Part shown: in pieces, positions 33,370-42,154 of the stretch | How positions within the stretch are numbered: the stretch's first letter is position 1 | Layout of the letters: every line of letters begins with the position of its first letter | NCBI GenBank assembly: GCA_013290125.1 | Contig: JABCYQ010000004.1 | Span: forward strand, 62,001 to 126,000 | DNA: 64,000 nucleotides | Direction: 5' to 3' | DNA from: Vulcanimicrobiota bacterium | Lineage (GTDB): Bacteria; Vulcanimicrobiota; Vulcanimicrobiia; Eremiobacterales; Eremiobacteraceae | Made by a program: the position numbers and the translations under genes | The notes under the pieces: generated by a model | The model's input: the letters and a program-made list of their open reading frames with translations, nothing else | Database searches by the model: none | Told to the model about the DNA's origin: nothing

Positions 33370-33447
33370 AGGGGCCGACGCTAGTCGGCCCTAGATAACA
33401 AAACAGGGGCCGACATAAAGTCGGCCCCTTCAAATCGGCCCCTTCAG
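33368..33447. repeat. Composite palindromic element K with duplicated tail
   Basis: Left arm GAAGGGGCCGAC (33368-33379), loop GCTA, GTCGGCCC. Right arm GGGCCGAC (33407-33414), loop ATAAA, GTCGGCCCCTTC ending at 33431, followed by a repeat of the tail, ATCGGCCCCTTCAG (33434-33447). Located between convergent genes. The stop codon of the reductase gene (33367-33369) overlaps its first bases. Confidence 0.92.
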
Positions 33448-33457
33448 AAAATTCCGG

Positions 33458-33823
33458 CTATTTGGATTGGTGGAGGATGAAGTTGTTGCCCTCCGTGTCC
33501 TTCCCGAAGGCCATCTTGCAGACGGTCGTATCTTCGATTTCATCGCCGATCATGACGCCCCGAGCCTTGCACGATGCAACAGAATCCATCAGGTCATCGG
33601 TTCCGAACATCACGCCGTTGCCCTCATGCCACGGAACATGCGGCGACATATACAGCCCGAACGTCGCGCCATCTGAGAAAGTCCACTCGGCGCCCGTATC
33701 GCCGAACGTCACTGTTGGCGCGAATCCCAAAAGCTCCGTATAGAAATTCACGGCTCGCTCGACGTCCTTCACAAGATAATATGTCGCGTCGATGCGGTTG
33801 ATCTTCGTGGCGGTCTGCGCCAT
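33458..33823 (-). CDS. VOC-family protein, paralogue of the 8930-9367 product
   Basis: 121 aa from ATG 33823, chosen for GGAGAG nearby. It shares with the first VOC protein the segments DATYYLVKDVERAVNFYTELLG, SDGATFGLY, GNGVMFGTDDL, KARGVMIGDEIED and MAFGKDTEGNNFILHQ. It belongs to the glyoxalase/dioxygenase/resistance superfamily with unknown reaction. The longer frame to 33892 lacks a supporting site. The upstream divergent gene begins at 33912. Confidence 0.88.
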   Translation of the reverse strand: MAQTATKINRIDATYYLVKDVERAVNFYTELLGFAPTVTFGDTGAEWTFSDGATFGLYMSPHVPWHEGNGVMFGTDDLMDSVASCKARGVMIGDEIEDTTVCKMAFGKDTEGNNFILHQSK

Positions 33824-33911
33824 CGGTCTCTCCTTCAAAATCGTAGCGTGCGCAATCGAGGGCCGCTCCATTCGGCCGAAGGTTTGCGACATCCCGTCGT
33901 CCTAGCCGACG

Positions 33912-34562
33912 GTGCGGCGAGGGCAGTTCAAACGACTGGACGAACGCGGCTTCGTGGCCACGCATTCATCTCGCGGCGATCAAGGACATATACTTACGCG
34001 CCTCGAGGCGTTTAGCGATATCGTGATCGGGCTGACGCTGTCAGGGCTTGCGTTTTATCTGCAGGTGCCCAAATCGGTTCAAGAAGCGGTCGCACACCCC
34101 GCGCCCTACATCGCGTTTTTGGCGAGCTTTGCGATCATCTGCTCGATCTGGTGGATGCACAATCGGCTGTTCGCATATTTTTTCTACGCCGACGCGCTTT
34201 CGATCGTACTCAACTTCATGCTGCTGGCGTCGGTCGTGCTGCTCGGCGTCGCGCTGCAGATTTTCTTCAAGTTCGCCGACGGGGCGCAATCGGTGGTGAT
34301 CTACGCGGCGTGCCTCGGGCTGGTCTTCGGTTTGATGAGCGTGCTTTTCGCCAAGGGCCTAAAAGACAAACGGATCGTTCAGCCCGCAGAAATCCGGCGC
34401 GAGGGGCTTGGCCGCGCACGCCGCTGCGGCATCGTGGGCGTGGTCATGGTTGCTTCGCTCGCGGCGCTGCCGTACGGCGCTCAAACGGTTGAATATTGTT
34501 GGCTTGCCGCGCTTCCGCTTGTCACGCTGACGCGTATGATGGAACGGCGAGAAGCGGCTTAG
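33912..34562 (+). CDS. TMEM175/DUF1211-family membrane protein
   Basis: About 216 aa with six membrane helices. The hallmark of the family, an R-x-EAFSD motif at the first helix (RLEAFSDIVIGLTLSGLAF), is present, followed by WWMHNRLFAYFF, the typical histidine segment. TMEM175 members are single-repeat potassium channels in bacteria; channel activity here is inferred from family. The GTG start 33912 is uncertain (first 20 residues may be extra). Its end overlaps the pirin gene's end by 4 bases. Confidence 0.8.
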   Translation: MRRGQFKRLDERGFVATHSSRGDQGHILTRLEAFSDIVIGLTLSGLAFYLQVPKSVQEAVAHPAPYIAFLASFAIICSIWWMHNRLFAYFFYADALSIVLNFMLLASVVLLGVALQIFFKFADGAQSVVIYAACLGLVFGLMSVLFAKGLKDKRIVQPAEIRREGLGRARRCGIVGVVMVASLAALPYGAQTVEYCWLAALPLVTLTRMMERREAA

Positions 34563-35275
34563 AGAGCCGGCAGGTCCCAGAGAACTACTTCGCCCGAGCC
34601 GCGCAGCGCGAGTTGATCCACGCCGCCGATTCTCACCGCGTCGCCCGGTTTGAGCCGCGCGCCGTTCGCCTCGATGGCGCCATCGGCGACGAACAAGAAT
34701 CCCAGCCGGCCCGCTGCAAAATTGTGTTCCAAAGCCGCCTTCTCGATGCGTGCGACTCTGAGTCCGGCATCTTGACCTAGCCGCACCGCGGCATTCGGGA
34801 GCGATGCTCCGCCAGCGACCTCGAGCCAATGGTCGAAGCGATCCGCGAGCGTGAAGTCGCGCTGTCCGTAAGCAGGCGGCCGGCCGGCGCGATCCGGCAC
34901 GACCCACATCTGCACGAAATGCAGTTCCGATGCGCTCGAATGGTTGAATTCCGAGTGCCGAACTCCGGTGCCCGCGCTCATGTACTGGACGCCGCCCGGT
35001 CCGACGACGCCATGATTACCCATGCTGTCCTTGTGCTCAAGACTGCCGTCCAGGACGTATGTGACGATCTCCATGTCGCGGTGCGGGTGGGTCGGAAAGC
35101 CTTCGCCGGCGGCGACGTAGTCGTCGTTGAAAACGCGCAGCGCGCCCCACTGCACATTCGCCGGATCATGGTAATCGGCGAAGCTGAAGGAGTGGTACGT
35201 CCGCAGCCAGCCGTGGTCGGCGAAATAGCGATCGCCCGCGCGCTGGACGTCGAAAATCTTGGTAGGGACTTGCAT
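34559..35275 (-). CDS. Pirin-family protein (YhhW-like)
   Basis: 238 aa from ATG 35275 (MQVPTKIFDVQRAGDRYFAD) behind GGAGGA. Cupin metal ligands: His-x-His in FPTHPHRDMEIVTYVLDG and the second motif GVRHSEFNHS with C-terminal E/His positions as in YhhW quercetinase. Likely iron-binding dioxygenase or regulator of redox state; the substrate is unknown. It has a near-consensus sigma70 promoter and diverges from an HxlR regulator, a typical arrangement. Confidence 0.9.
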   Translation of the reverse strand: MQVPTKIFDVQRAGDRYFADHGWLRTYHSFSFADYHDPANVQWGALRVFNDDYVAAGEGFPTHPHRDMEIVTYVLDGSLEHKDSMGNHGVVGPGGVQYMSAGTGVRHSEFNHSSASELHFVQMWVVPDRAGRPPAYGQRDFTLADRFDHWLEVAGGASLPNAAVRLGQDAGLRVARIEKAALEHNFAAGRLGFLFVADGAIEANGARLKPGDAVRIGGVDQLALRGSGEVVLWDLPAL

Positions 35276-35297
35276 CTTTGGGGGTCCTCCGCGATAG

Positions 35298-35326
35298 ATT
35301 ATGCCTGCCGTCCTTGCTTCTGTCAA
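35298..35326 (-). promoter_or_regulatory. Sigma70-like promoter of the pirin gene
   Basis: On the minus strand TTGACA (35321-35326), 17-base spacer, CATAAT (35298-35303). This is an almost perfect consensus. Just upstream lie two TACTT copies spaced about 18 bases (within 35324-35348), plausible half-sites for the divergent HxlR-type regulator. Confidence 0.8.
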
Positions 35327-35401
35327 GTATGTTGCTAATTAAAAGTAAGGAATGTACCGCTCCCGGGTCCAAACAGGCTACCGAGCGTAAGTACCGCATG
35401 C

Positions 35402-35407
35402 TATAAT
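35402..35407 (+). promoter_or_regulatory. Consensus -10 box of the HxlR gene, nearly leaderless message
   Basis: TATAAT at 35402-35407 with the ATG of the regulator only 11 bases later (35419). No Shine-Dalgarno sequence is present. The expected start of transcription would give a 5' leader of about five bases. No good -35 is seen, as in activator-dependent or extended -10 promoters. Confidence 0.55.
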
Positions 35408-35418
35408 GGCGCAAGAAT

Positions 35419-35772
35419 ATGAGCGAACAATCAAGCGACGGCTCGAGCGACTTCTGCCCTCGCTTCCACCACGCGATCGAATTGATCGGCAAGCGCTGGA
35501 CCGGAGCGGTCCTTCGCGCGCTTTTGCGTGGGCCGCGTCGCTTCAATGAACTGCTGGGCGCCATACCGGATCTCTCGGATCGGCTGCTCGCCGAACGGTT
35601 ACGCGAACTCGAGGGCGAGGAAATCGTCTCGCGCCACGTCGACCCCGGCCCGCCGGTGCGCGTCGCCTACGAACTGACGGCTTCAGGCAAGGAATTGGAA
35701 ACGGCGTTGACCTGTGTCGGTCAATGGGCCGAACGTTGGGTCGCGCCGCCGAAACGTAAGCGCACCGCCTAA
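35419..35772 (+). CDS. HxlR-family transcriptional regulator
   Basis: 117 aa winged helix: CPRFHHAIELIGKRWTGAVL, then LRGPRRFNELLGAIPDLSDRLLAERLRELEGEEIV, the standard HxlR core with a Cys at the start of the domain that often serves as redox sensor. The C-terminal helix mediates dimerisation. It diverges from the pirin gene, so it probably controls it and itself. Confidence 0.92.
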   Translation: MSEQSSDGSSDFCPRFHHAIELIGKRWTGAVLRALLRGPRRFNELLGAIPDLSDRLLAERLRELEGEEIVSRHVDPGPPVRVAYELTASGKELETALTCVGQWAERWVAPPKRKRTA

Positions 35773-35819
35773 ACGAATCGAACGAACGATTATCTAGCCG
35801 ATCGAACGACTACCTGATC

Positions 35820-35925
35820 GAAAGGGGCCGACTTAATGTCGGCCCACGTTGTTTTTGCCGGGCCGATATAAAATCGGCCCCTTCATTGAGGCCCCGGCCC
35901 CTTCAGTGAGGCCCCGGCCCCTTCG
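35820..35925. repeat. Composite palindromic element L with tandem 20-bp tail
   Basis: Left arm GAAAGGGGCCGAC (35820-35832), loop TTAAT, GTCGGCCC. Right arm GGGCCGAT (35860-35867), ATAAA, ATCGGCCCCTTC ending at 35884. Two tandem 20-base units (35886-35905, 35906-35925), each ending in CCGGCCCCTTC, follow. They sit between convergent genes, next to the stop of the channel gene. Confidence 0.9.
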
Positions 35926-35933
35926 AAATATCC

Positions 35934-37001
35934 TCAAGAATTGTGGCGCAGGCTGCTTCGATCGCCGATCCATTGCGCTGGCGGTATCGCCCAATAGCGC
36001 GCGATACCGTTGAGAGGTTCCGAATACCGTCGGCGAATTTCGCAGAACTCTTTCCAAGCCGGCTCCGTATCTCGAAGCGCATACCCCGCCGCAGCCAGTC
36101 GAGCGCGGGCGTCGTCGTACTCTCGTCGTTCGACGCCGGCTCCGCCTTTGAGCGGCATGTTGAAGAAGTCTGCGAAGTCGTGGGTGGCATGCGTGCCGAG
36201 CTCGATCAGCAGGGCTGCCTGGCCGCTCGATTCGCCTTCCACCGTCGTGATCAAAAGCGTCGCGGCATCGAGCATGGCGCCGAGCGCGGCGATCCACGAT
36301 GCGTTGTCATGCGTCGATCGAAAGTAGAAAAGAATCGGATACGACAAGTGTGAATCGAGGATCTCCGCTATCCATCTCTGCATCTCGACGAAACTGTCGC
36401 TCATGTGCGAGCGGATGTCGAATTCGGCGTACGTCACGAGAAACGCGACGCCGGACGGCGGCGCACCGGCGCGTGAGTCCGTCATCGCGACCCTGACCTC
36501 GCGCCGCTGAAACGACGAGATGATGGAGAACAAGAACGTGAGCACCACAGCGACGATGCCGAGTCCAAGAGCGCCCGCCACGATAGACGTCATGCGCGCG
36601 GGCAGCGTCATGGCGACGTAATCTCCAAAGCCGATCGTCGTGAACGCCGTCCCCGCGAAGTAGACCGCATCGCCGAAACTATCGAGGGTCGGCTTGATCT
36701 GAGCGCGCATCCCGTAGTCGATCAATCCGAAGCCGAGGATGTTGCAGGCTTCCCAGAGCGCAAGTAGCGTGATCAACACAAACGGCGCGAACATCCCCAA
36801 AAAACTGTCGCGCCGCTCCATGTTTTGCATAGAGAGGCCGATCGATCGCCAATACGGCCATAGCGTTCGGACATAGATCACGCTCAAGCGCGCGCTCACG
36901 GAGACCGGTCGCGGCACGAGCACGGCGAAGAAGATGTCGCCCAGCACCCAGACTATGAGAAGTACACCTAGAGTGATGTAGAGAGCGTTCATCCGGGCCA
37001 T
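35934..37001 (-). CDS. Two-TM-type potassium channel family protein
   Basis: 355 aa. N-terminal membrane helices, then the pore: re-entrant loop and selectivity filter FTTIGFGDYVA, with an additional helix (IVAGALGLGIVAVVLTFLFS). A long C-terminal cytoplasmic part follows, with no clear RCK/TrkA-N GxGxxG signature. Selectivity for K+ is inferred from the TIGFGD filter. The C-terminal domain (about 170 aa) is unassigned and could be a novel gating module. ATG 36992 is an alternative start. Confidence 0.85.
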   Translation of the reverse strand: MARMNALYITLGVLLIVWVLGDIFFAVLVPRPVSVSARLSVIYVRTLWPYWRSIGLSMQNMERRDSFLGMFAPFVLITLLALWEACNILGFGLIDYGMRAQIKPTLDSFGDAVYFAGTAFTTIGFGDYVAMTLPARMTSIVAGALGLGIVAVVLTFLFSIISSFQRREVRVAMTDSRAGAPPSGVAFLVTYAEFDIRSHMSDSFVEMQRWIAEILDSHLSYPILFYFRSTHDNASWIAALGAMLDAATLLITTVEGESSGQAALLIELGTHATHDFADFFNMPLKGGAGVERREYDDARARLAAAGYALRDTEPAWKEFCEIRRRYSEPLNGIARYWAIPPAQWIGDRSSLRHNS

Positions 37002-37125
37002 GCTTGCGCCGCGGCGGCGGTTGCCCCTTGTCGGCGCATCGAACGGACGAGCGGGAGCAAAGTTCGACCCGGGGTTCGATTTTCGAGGTCTGCCGCGAGC
37101 GACCCAAGTCGGCTACGATCGATGC

Positions 37126-37326
37126 ATGTCGGACATCGCATCCTACTGGCGCGAGCAGACGCGCAAACGCCGCCTTCGCGCACGCGAACTCGGGCTCTGC
37201 GTTATCTGCATGAGCGCGCAGGCCCGACCCGTCCGCAAAACGTGCGAGCGCTGCTGTGCCGCGGCCACCGCCGCGACCAAAAAACGACGAGAACTTCGGC
37301 GCCGAACGCCGATAGATAGAGTATAG
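37126..37326 (+). CDS. Small basic Cys-rich protein (66 aa)
   Basis: MSDIASYWREQTRKRRLR then CVIC and CERCC separated by 12 residues, a possible single zinc knuckle, in an Arg/Lys-rich context with Ala-rich tail. It could bind nucleic acid or be a ribosome-associated factor. It diverges from the channel gene. No strong ribosome site is seen, so existence is moderately supported only by composition and the Cys pattern. Confidence 0.45.
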   Translation: MSDIASYWREQTRKRRLRARELGLCVICMSAQARPVRKTCERCCAAATAATKKRRELRRRTPIDRV

Positions 37327-37381
37327 GCGCCTAACGCGCGCCGCCAAACTCCAGAGCGTTGGGCAAAGGGAGGTCGCAAGG

Positions 37382-37873
37382 ATGCCAACCCACGCGCCGC
37401 CGACATCCGAAGAATCGGCCGCCATCTACGCCGAGGCGAAGAAACTCGCCGTCAGAATAAAGACGAAGCGCGGCGAGATCGTCTTTGAGTTCTACCCGGA
37501 TGACGCGCCGAGCACGGTGGCAGCATTTGTCAAACTCGCGCGTGCCGGATTTTACAACGGCCTAAAATTTCACCGGGTCGAACCCGGATTCGTCATCCAG
37601 GGTGGCTGCCCACTCGGCGACGGTACCGGCGGACCGGGTTACAACCTCAAGGCGGAATTCAATGATCGCAAACACGTGCTCGGCACAGTCGCGATGGCGC
37701 GCGCCGCGAGCCCCAACTCCGCGGGATCTCAATTCTACATCTGCTTGGGTGACGCCAAGTTCCTCGACAAACAGTACACCGTCTTCGGCCATGTGACGCA
37801 GGGCATAGACGCGGTGAAGGCGATTCAGGTGGGCGATGTAATGGAATCAGTGGTCGTCGAGTCTAAGGCGTAG
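37382..37873 (+). CDS. Peptidyl-prolyl cis-trans isomerase (cyclophilin type)
   Basis: 163 aa, no signal peptide, so cytosolic. Core: IKTKRGEIVFEFYPDDAPSTV, catalytic Arg in FHRVEPGFVIQGGCPLGDGTG, MARAASPNSAGSQFYICLGD and YTVFGHVTQGIDAV. GGGAGG precedes the ATG. It catalyses proline isomerisation in folding proteins. A LivK-type gene follows after 8 bases. Confidence 0.95.
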   Translation: MPTHAPPTSEESAAIYAEAKKLAVRIKTKRGEIVFEFYPDDAPSTVAAFVKLARAGFYNGLKFHRVEPGFVIQGGCPLGDGTGGPGYNLKAEFNDRKHVLGTVAMARAASPNSAGSQFYICLGDAKFLDKQYTVFGHVTQGIDAVKAIQVGDVMESVVVESKA

Positions 37874-37881
37874 GGGGAACT

Positions 37882-39132
37882 ATGACTCGTATAACAAGTT
37901 CGGGACGTAACGCGTCCATTATCGCCATCTCCGCGCTCGCGCTCACGCTCGGCGCGTGCGCGCACGCGGGTTCGGCCAGCGCTAGTCAGCCGGGCATCAT
38001 CAAGATCGGGGTGAGTCTGCCCATCACGGGCGTCGACGCATCCGACGGCGTGCCGGCGACCGAAGCCGTCAAGCTCGCGGTGGAAGATGCCAACGCGCAC
38101 GGACTCGTGCCGGGATTCACGCTTCAAGTCGAAGTGCTCGACGATGCGGTGAACGGGCTGCACAACGCGAAGCGCGGCGGCGAGAACTTTCAACGTCTTA
38201 ACGAAGATGGCGCGGTGCTCGGCGTGATCGGTCCGCTCAACAGCGACGTGGCGCTGACCGAGATCCCGCTGTCGAATGAAGACGGCTTAGCCCTCGTCAG
38301 CCCCGCGAACACGAGCCCCGGACTCACCAAAGGTACGCAAGCGCTCGAACTTCGCAGAGCGCACCCGGATCAAGTGACGTATTTCCGCGTCTGCACGACG
38401 GACGACATCCAAGGGCCTGCGGGCGCGACCTACGAGTATCAGCAGTTGAAAGCGCGCACGGCCTACGTGGTGGACGATTCGAACACGTTCGGCCGCGGCA
38501 TTTCCGACGAATGGGCCCGTCAGTTCGAAAGCGAGGGCGGCCGAATACTCGCGCACGAGCATTCCAACGGTCAGAGCGCCGACTATGCTCCTATCGCGGT
38601 ACGCATAAAAGCCGCGCATCCGGATATCGTCTTCTTCGGCGGCGAGGCGGGAACGGGCGGAGCGAAATTCAAGATCGCGCTCGACGCCGCCGGTCTCGGC
38701 AGCACGCCGTTCGCATCCGGCGACGGCATCCAGAACGCCGAATACCTCAATCTCACCGGCAAAGACGCCGAGAACAGCTACGCGACGGTCGCTGCGGTTA
38801 ACGCCGACGCGCTGCCGTCGGCGGGCGAGTTCGTGCGCACCTATCGCGCGCGCGAGACCGCGCCGCTCGGCGCGTATGCCGCTAACTCGTACGCCGCTGC
38901 GCAAGCGTTGATCGCCGCCATCGCGCAAGCCAGCGCGGATGATAAGGGTGCGCTTCCTTCGCGCGCCGATGTGCTCGCGAAATTGCGCGCGACACAGAAT
39001 GTGCCCACCGTGATCGGCTCGTTCTCCTTCGACGAGAACGGCGACACGAGCGAGCACATCATCTCGATCTACAAAGCGCGCGCCGGGAAGTGGGCCTTTC
39101 TCTATCAACGGGATTTCGCGTCAGGTCCCTAA
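37882..39132 (+). CDS. Branched-chain amino acid/amide-type ABC substrate-binding lipoprotein
   Basis: 416 aa periplasmic binding protein of the LivK/Leu-Ile-Val-BP fold, lipobox LGAC (Cys26). Landmarks: IKIGVSLPITGVDASDGVP, GVIGPLNSDVALTEIPL, LVSPANTSPGLTKG, and a C-terminal PTVIGSFSFDENGDTSEHI. Substrates of the cluster include amino acids, amides and aromatic acids. Its position ahead of the hcr-like genes makes an aromatic or small acid ligand possible (inference). No permease genes are adjacent. Confidence 0.9.
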   Translation: MTRITSSGRNASIIAISALALTLGACAHAGSASASQPGIIKIGVSLPITGVDASDGVPATEAVKLAVEDANAHGLVPGFTLQVEVLDDAVNGLHNAKRGGENFQRLNEDGAVLGVIGPLNSDVALTEIPLSNEDGLALVSPANTSPGLTKGTQALELRRAHPDQVTYFRVCTTDDIQGPAGATYEYQQLKARTAYVVDDSNTFGRGISDEWARQFESEGGRILAHEHSNGQSADYAPIAVRIKAAHPDIVFFGGEAGTGGAKFKIALDAAGLGSTPFASGDGIQNAEYLNLTGKDAENSYATVAAVNADALPSAGEFVRTYRARETAPLGAYAANSYAAAQALIAAIAQASADDKGALPSRADVLAKLRATQNVPTVIGSFSFDENGDTSEHIISIYKARAGKWAFLYQRDFASGP

Positions 39133-39150
39133 AATCAAGGGGAAGTCCAC

Positions 39151-39180
39151 GGGTTGAACGCTCGTTCCGTGGGTTGAACG
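39151..39180. promoter_or_regulatory. Direct repeat upstream of the hydroxylase operon
   Basis: GGGTTGAACG occurs at 39151-39160 and again at 39171-39180, exactly 20 bases apart (two helical turns). Between them CCACG and CGTGG plus GAACG and CGTTC give a weak inverted structure. It sits 14-43 bases ahead of the hcrC-like ATG and could be an operator or a small hairpin. Confidence 0.4.
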
Positions 39181-39193
39181 GGGCTAGTCGCAT

Positions 39194-39685
39194 ATGTCCA
39201 TCGCGCCGGCGAAGATCTTGGCGTCGCTCTCGATCAACGGGAGCGTCGTGGAATGCGCGTTCAATCCGAACAAGACGCTGCTCGAAGTCCTGCGCGAAGA
39301 CGTAGGGTTGACCGGAACAAAGCACGGCTGCGAGATGGGCCACTGCGGCGCGTGTACCGTGATCGTCGACGACTTGCCCGTGCTTTCGTGTCTGACGCTC
39401 GCGGTCGAATCGATCGGACACGAGATCAGGACGATTGAAGGCGTCGCGCGCGACGGCGTGCTGCATCCCGTGCAGCGCGCGCTGGCCGAGTCGGGCGGCG
39501 CGCAGTGCGGCTACTGCACGCCGGGCATCATCATGAGCGCAGTCGCGCTGCTCGAACAGAATCCGGCGCCAACGCGCGAAGACGTCGCGCAAGGCTTGAG
39601 CGGAAATCTCTGTCGCTGCACGGGTTATACGAAGATCATCGAGGCGGTCGAAAACGCGTCGGCAGAATTGCGAAGTGCGCGGTGA
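39194..39685 (+). CDS. hcrC: Two [2Fe-2S] cluster subunit of a molybdenum hydroxylase (hcrC-like)
   Basis: 163 aa small subunit of the xanthine dehydrogenase family. N-terminal plant-type [2Fe-2S] site: Cys46, Cys51, Cys54, Cys66. C-terminal helical [2Fe-2S] site: Cys105 and Cys108 (QCGYCTPG), Cys140 and Cys142 (NLCRCTGY). It relays electrons between the molybdenum and FAD subunits. It overlaps the next gene by 4 bases (GTGA). The specific enzyme is inferred from the FAD subunit at 42241-43245, which carries an extra Fe-S loop. Confidence 0.88.
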   Translation: MSIAPAKILASLSINGSVVECAFNPNKTLLEVLREDVGLTGTKHGCEMGHCGACTVIVDDLPVLSCLTLAVESIGHEIRTIEGVARDGVLHPVQRALAESGGAQCGYCTPGIIMSAVALLEQNPAPTREDVAQGLSGNLCRCTGYTKIIEAVENASAELRSAR

Positions 39686-42138
39686 GCGACGAGCGCACGG
39701 TAGGCGACGAGCGAATCGTTTCGACCGCCACAAATCCCGACATCGACGCCGCCGGCTTCACCGCCGACACCAAAGTCGATAGCATTCTGATCTCGGCCGA
39801 TCCGCACCCGGCCACAAAGCCTGAAGGTTTTTCCGTCGTCGGCAAGGCGTTGCCAAAAACAGACGCCTGGTCCAAGGTCACCGGCGCCGCGCTTTATGCG
39901 GACGACATCGTGCTGCCGCGCATGCTGCACGGCAAGCTGCTGCGCAGCACGCAGGCGCACGCGCGCATCAAGTCGGTCGACGCATCGCGCGCGTTCGAGC
40001 TGCCGGGCGTGGTGGCCGTGATGACCGGCGCCGATCTCCGCGTGAAGTACGGCATCTTGCCGTCGAGCCCGGATGAAGAAGTGCTCGCGTGCGACAAAGT
40101 GCGCTACGTCGGCGATCCGGTGGCGGCCGTCGTCGCAGACGACGAGTTGACCGCCGAAGAAGCGCTCGAACTCATCGCGGTGGAGTACGAACCGCTGCCT
40201 GCCGTCATGTCGATCGACGCCGCGCTGCGGACCGACCTGCCCAAACTTCACGACAATCCACGGCGCACGAACAACGTGCACAAGGAAGTGCATCTGGAGT
40301 TCGGCGACATGGACGCCGGTTTCGCGGCGGCCGTCAAGGTCTTCGAAGACGAGTTCTTCTTCGAAGGCAACACGCATGCGCCGATGGAGCAGCACTCCGT
40401 CGTGGCCTCTGCCGGCGCCGACGGCAAGCTGACGATCTGGGCGTCCACGCAGACGCCGCACTATCTGCACCGGATCGCGGCGCAAGTGCTGCAGATGCCG
40501 GCCTCGCGGATCCGCGTCATCGCGCCGCCCGTCGGCGGCGGATTCGGCGGCAAGACCGAGCCGTTCGCGCACGAACTCGTCGCCGCGTTCCTGGCGCGCA
40601 AGACCGGACGTCCGGTGAAGATCACGCTCACGCGCGAAGAGGTCTTCTTCGCGCATCGCGGGCGGCACCCGGTGAAGATGAAGATCCGCACCGGCGTGAA
40701 GTCGGACGGAACGATCACCGCCTGCCACCTGCAGACGTGGCTCGACGGCGGCGCGTACGGATCGTACGGCGTTGCGACGACGTACTACACCGGCGCGCTC
40801 GCAACGGTGACGTACAAGATCCCCGCGTATAAGTTCGACGGCTGCCGCGTGTTCACGAACAAGCCGCCGTGCGGGCCGAAGCGTGGCCATGGGACCACGC
40901 AGCCGCGCTTCGCGTTCGAGTGCCACATCGACAAGATCGCAGACGCGCTCGGCCTGGACGCCGCCGAGTATCGCAAGCGCATCTCGGTCGACGCGAATAC
41001 CACCACGGTGAACGGATTGCGCGTGACCTCGTGCGGTCTGCGCGAATGTTTGGATGCCGCGGAGAAGCGATCGCGCTACGCCGAGAAGCGTAAGATGCTG
41101 ACCAAAGGCAAGGGCATCGGAATAGCCGCGAGCGCGTATCTTTGCGGCGCGGGCCTTGCGATCTATTGGAACGAGATGCCGCACTCCGGCGCGATCGTGA
41201 AGGTCGATCGCGGCGGCGGTGTCACGATCTACTGCGGCACGAGCGACTGCGGTCAGGGTTCGGAGTCGATGCTCGCGGCTATCGTCGCCGAGACGCTCGG
41301 CGTGGATGTCATGGACGTCAGCGTCTGCGCAAGCGACACGGACCTCACGCCCGTGGACCTCGGCTCATACTCGAGCCGCGTGACGTTCATGGCGGGCAAC
41401 GCCGCGCGGCAAGCGGCCGACGGCGTGCGCGAGAAAATCGCGCAAGTGGCCTCCGAGAAGCTCGACGTTCCCATCGCGCGCATCGGCTTCGCGCGGCGGC
41501 GGGTGTTCGATGTCGCCGACCCTGCGAAGTCGCTCTCGTTCTTGGAAGCCGCACAGGCTGCCGAAGCGCGTTTCGGCACGCTAGCCGCTCCAGGCTCGTA
41601 CGCCCCGCCGCGCCACAACCCAGACTTCAAAGGTTCCGGCGTTGGGCCGTCGCCCGCGTATTCGTACAGCGTGTGCGTCGCAGAAGTGGACGTGGATCTC
41701 GAAACCGGCGAAGTGCTCGTCGAACGGATCACCCTCGCGCACGACGTCGGCCGCGCGATCAATCCGGATTCGGTGGAAGGGCAGATCGAAGGCGGCGTCT
41801 ACATGGGCATCGGCGAGGCGCTGATGGAAGAGTCCGCGTTCCGCGGCATCGAGCATAAGATCCCAAATCTGCTCGACTACAAAACTCCCACTTCGCTCGA
41901 CATGCCGCCGATCGAGACGATCATCATCGAGACGAACGACAGCGAAGGGCCGTACGGCGCAAAAGAGGCGGGTCAAGGGCCGCTCAATCCGGTGATTCCC
42001 GCAATCGCCAACGCGGTGGCGCACGCGATAAAAGGCCGCGTCTACGCCACGCCGATCACGTCGGACAAGGTGCTGCGCGCGCTCGATGCCGATGGCGGTG
42101 CCGTGCTGCGCGTGCGCCGGGCCCCCGCCCATGCGTAA
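39682..42138 (+). CDS. hcrA: Molybdopterin-binding large subunit (hcrA-like), Gln at the catalytic Glu position
   Basis: 818 aa starting at GTG 39682 (a longer frame runs into the upstream gene). Two-domain large subunit: GKALPKTDAWSKVTGAALYADDI at the N-terminus, GGGFGGKTEPFAHE and RGHGTTQPRFAFE near the active-site entrance, IYCGTSDCGQGSESMLAA for the cofactor, and GAKEAGQGPLNPVIPAIANAV at the end. In the family the residue after GAKxxG is Glu, the base of catalysis; here it is Gln. It could hold the molybdenum cofactor in an enzyme such as 4-hydroxybenzoyl-CoA reductase; activity is uncertain because of this Gln. Confidence 0.87.
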   Translation: MSDERTVGDERIVSTATNPDIDAAGFTADTKVDSILISADPHPATKPEGFSVVGKALPKTDAWSKVTGAALYADDIVLPRMLHGKLLRSTQAHARIKSVDASRAFELPGVVAVMTGADLRVKYGILPSSPDEEVLACDKVRYVGDPVAAVVADDELTAEEALELIAVEYEPLPAVMSIDAALRTDLPKLHDNPRRTNNVHKEVHLEFGDMDAGFAAAVKVFEDEFFFEGNTHAPMEQHSVVASAGADGKLTIWASTQTPHYLHRIAAQVLQMPASRIRVIAPPVGGGFGGKTEPFAHELVAAFLARKTGRPVKITLTREEVFFAHRGRHPVKMKIRTGVKSDGTITACHLQTWLDGGAYGSYGVATTYYTGALATVTYKIPAYKFDGCRVFTNKPPCGPKRGHGTTQPRFAFECHIDKIADALGLDAAEYRKRISVDANTTTVNGLRVTSCGLRECLDAAEKRSRYAEKRKMLTKGKGIGIAASAYLCGAGLAIYWNEMPHSGAIVKVDRGGGVTIYCGTSDCGQGSESMLAAIVAETLGVDVMDVSVCASDTDLTPVDLGSYSSRVTFMAGNAARQAADGVREKIAQVASEKLDVPIARIGFARRRVFDVADPAKSLSFLEAAQAAEARFGTLAAPGSYAPPRHNPDFKGSGVGPSPAYSYSVCVAEVDVDLETGEVLVERITLAHDVGRAINPDSVEGQIEGGVYMGIGEALMEESAFRGIEHKIPNLLDYKTPTSLDMPPIETIIIETNDSEGPYGAKEAGQGPLNPVIPAIANAVAHAIKGRVYATPITSDKVLRALDADGGAVLRVRRAPAHA

Positions 42139-42154
42139 CGGCGATTTCCTCGTT

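Noticed and set aside
39625-41184. 519-codon minus-strand open frame opposite the hydroxylase genes
   Set aside because: Shadow of the molybdopterin subunit; no recognisable domain and His/Arg-rich composition.
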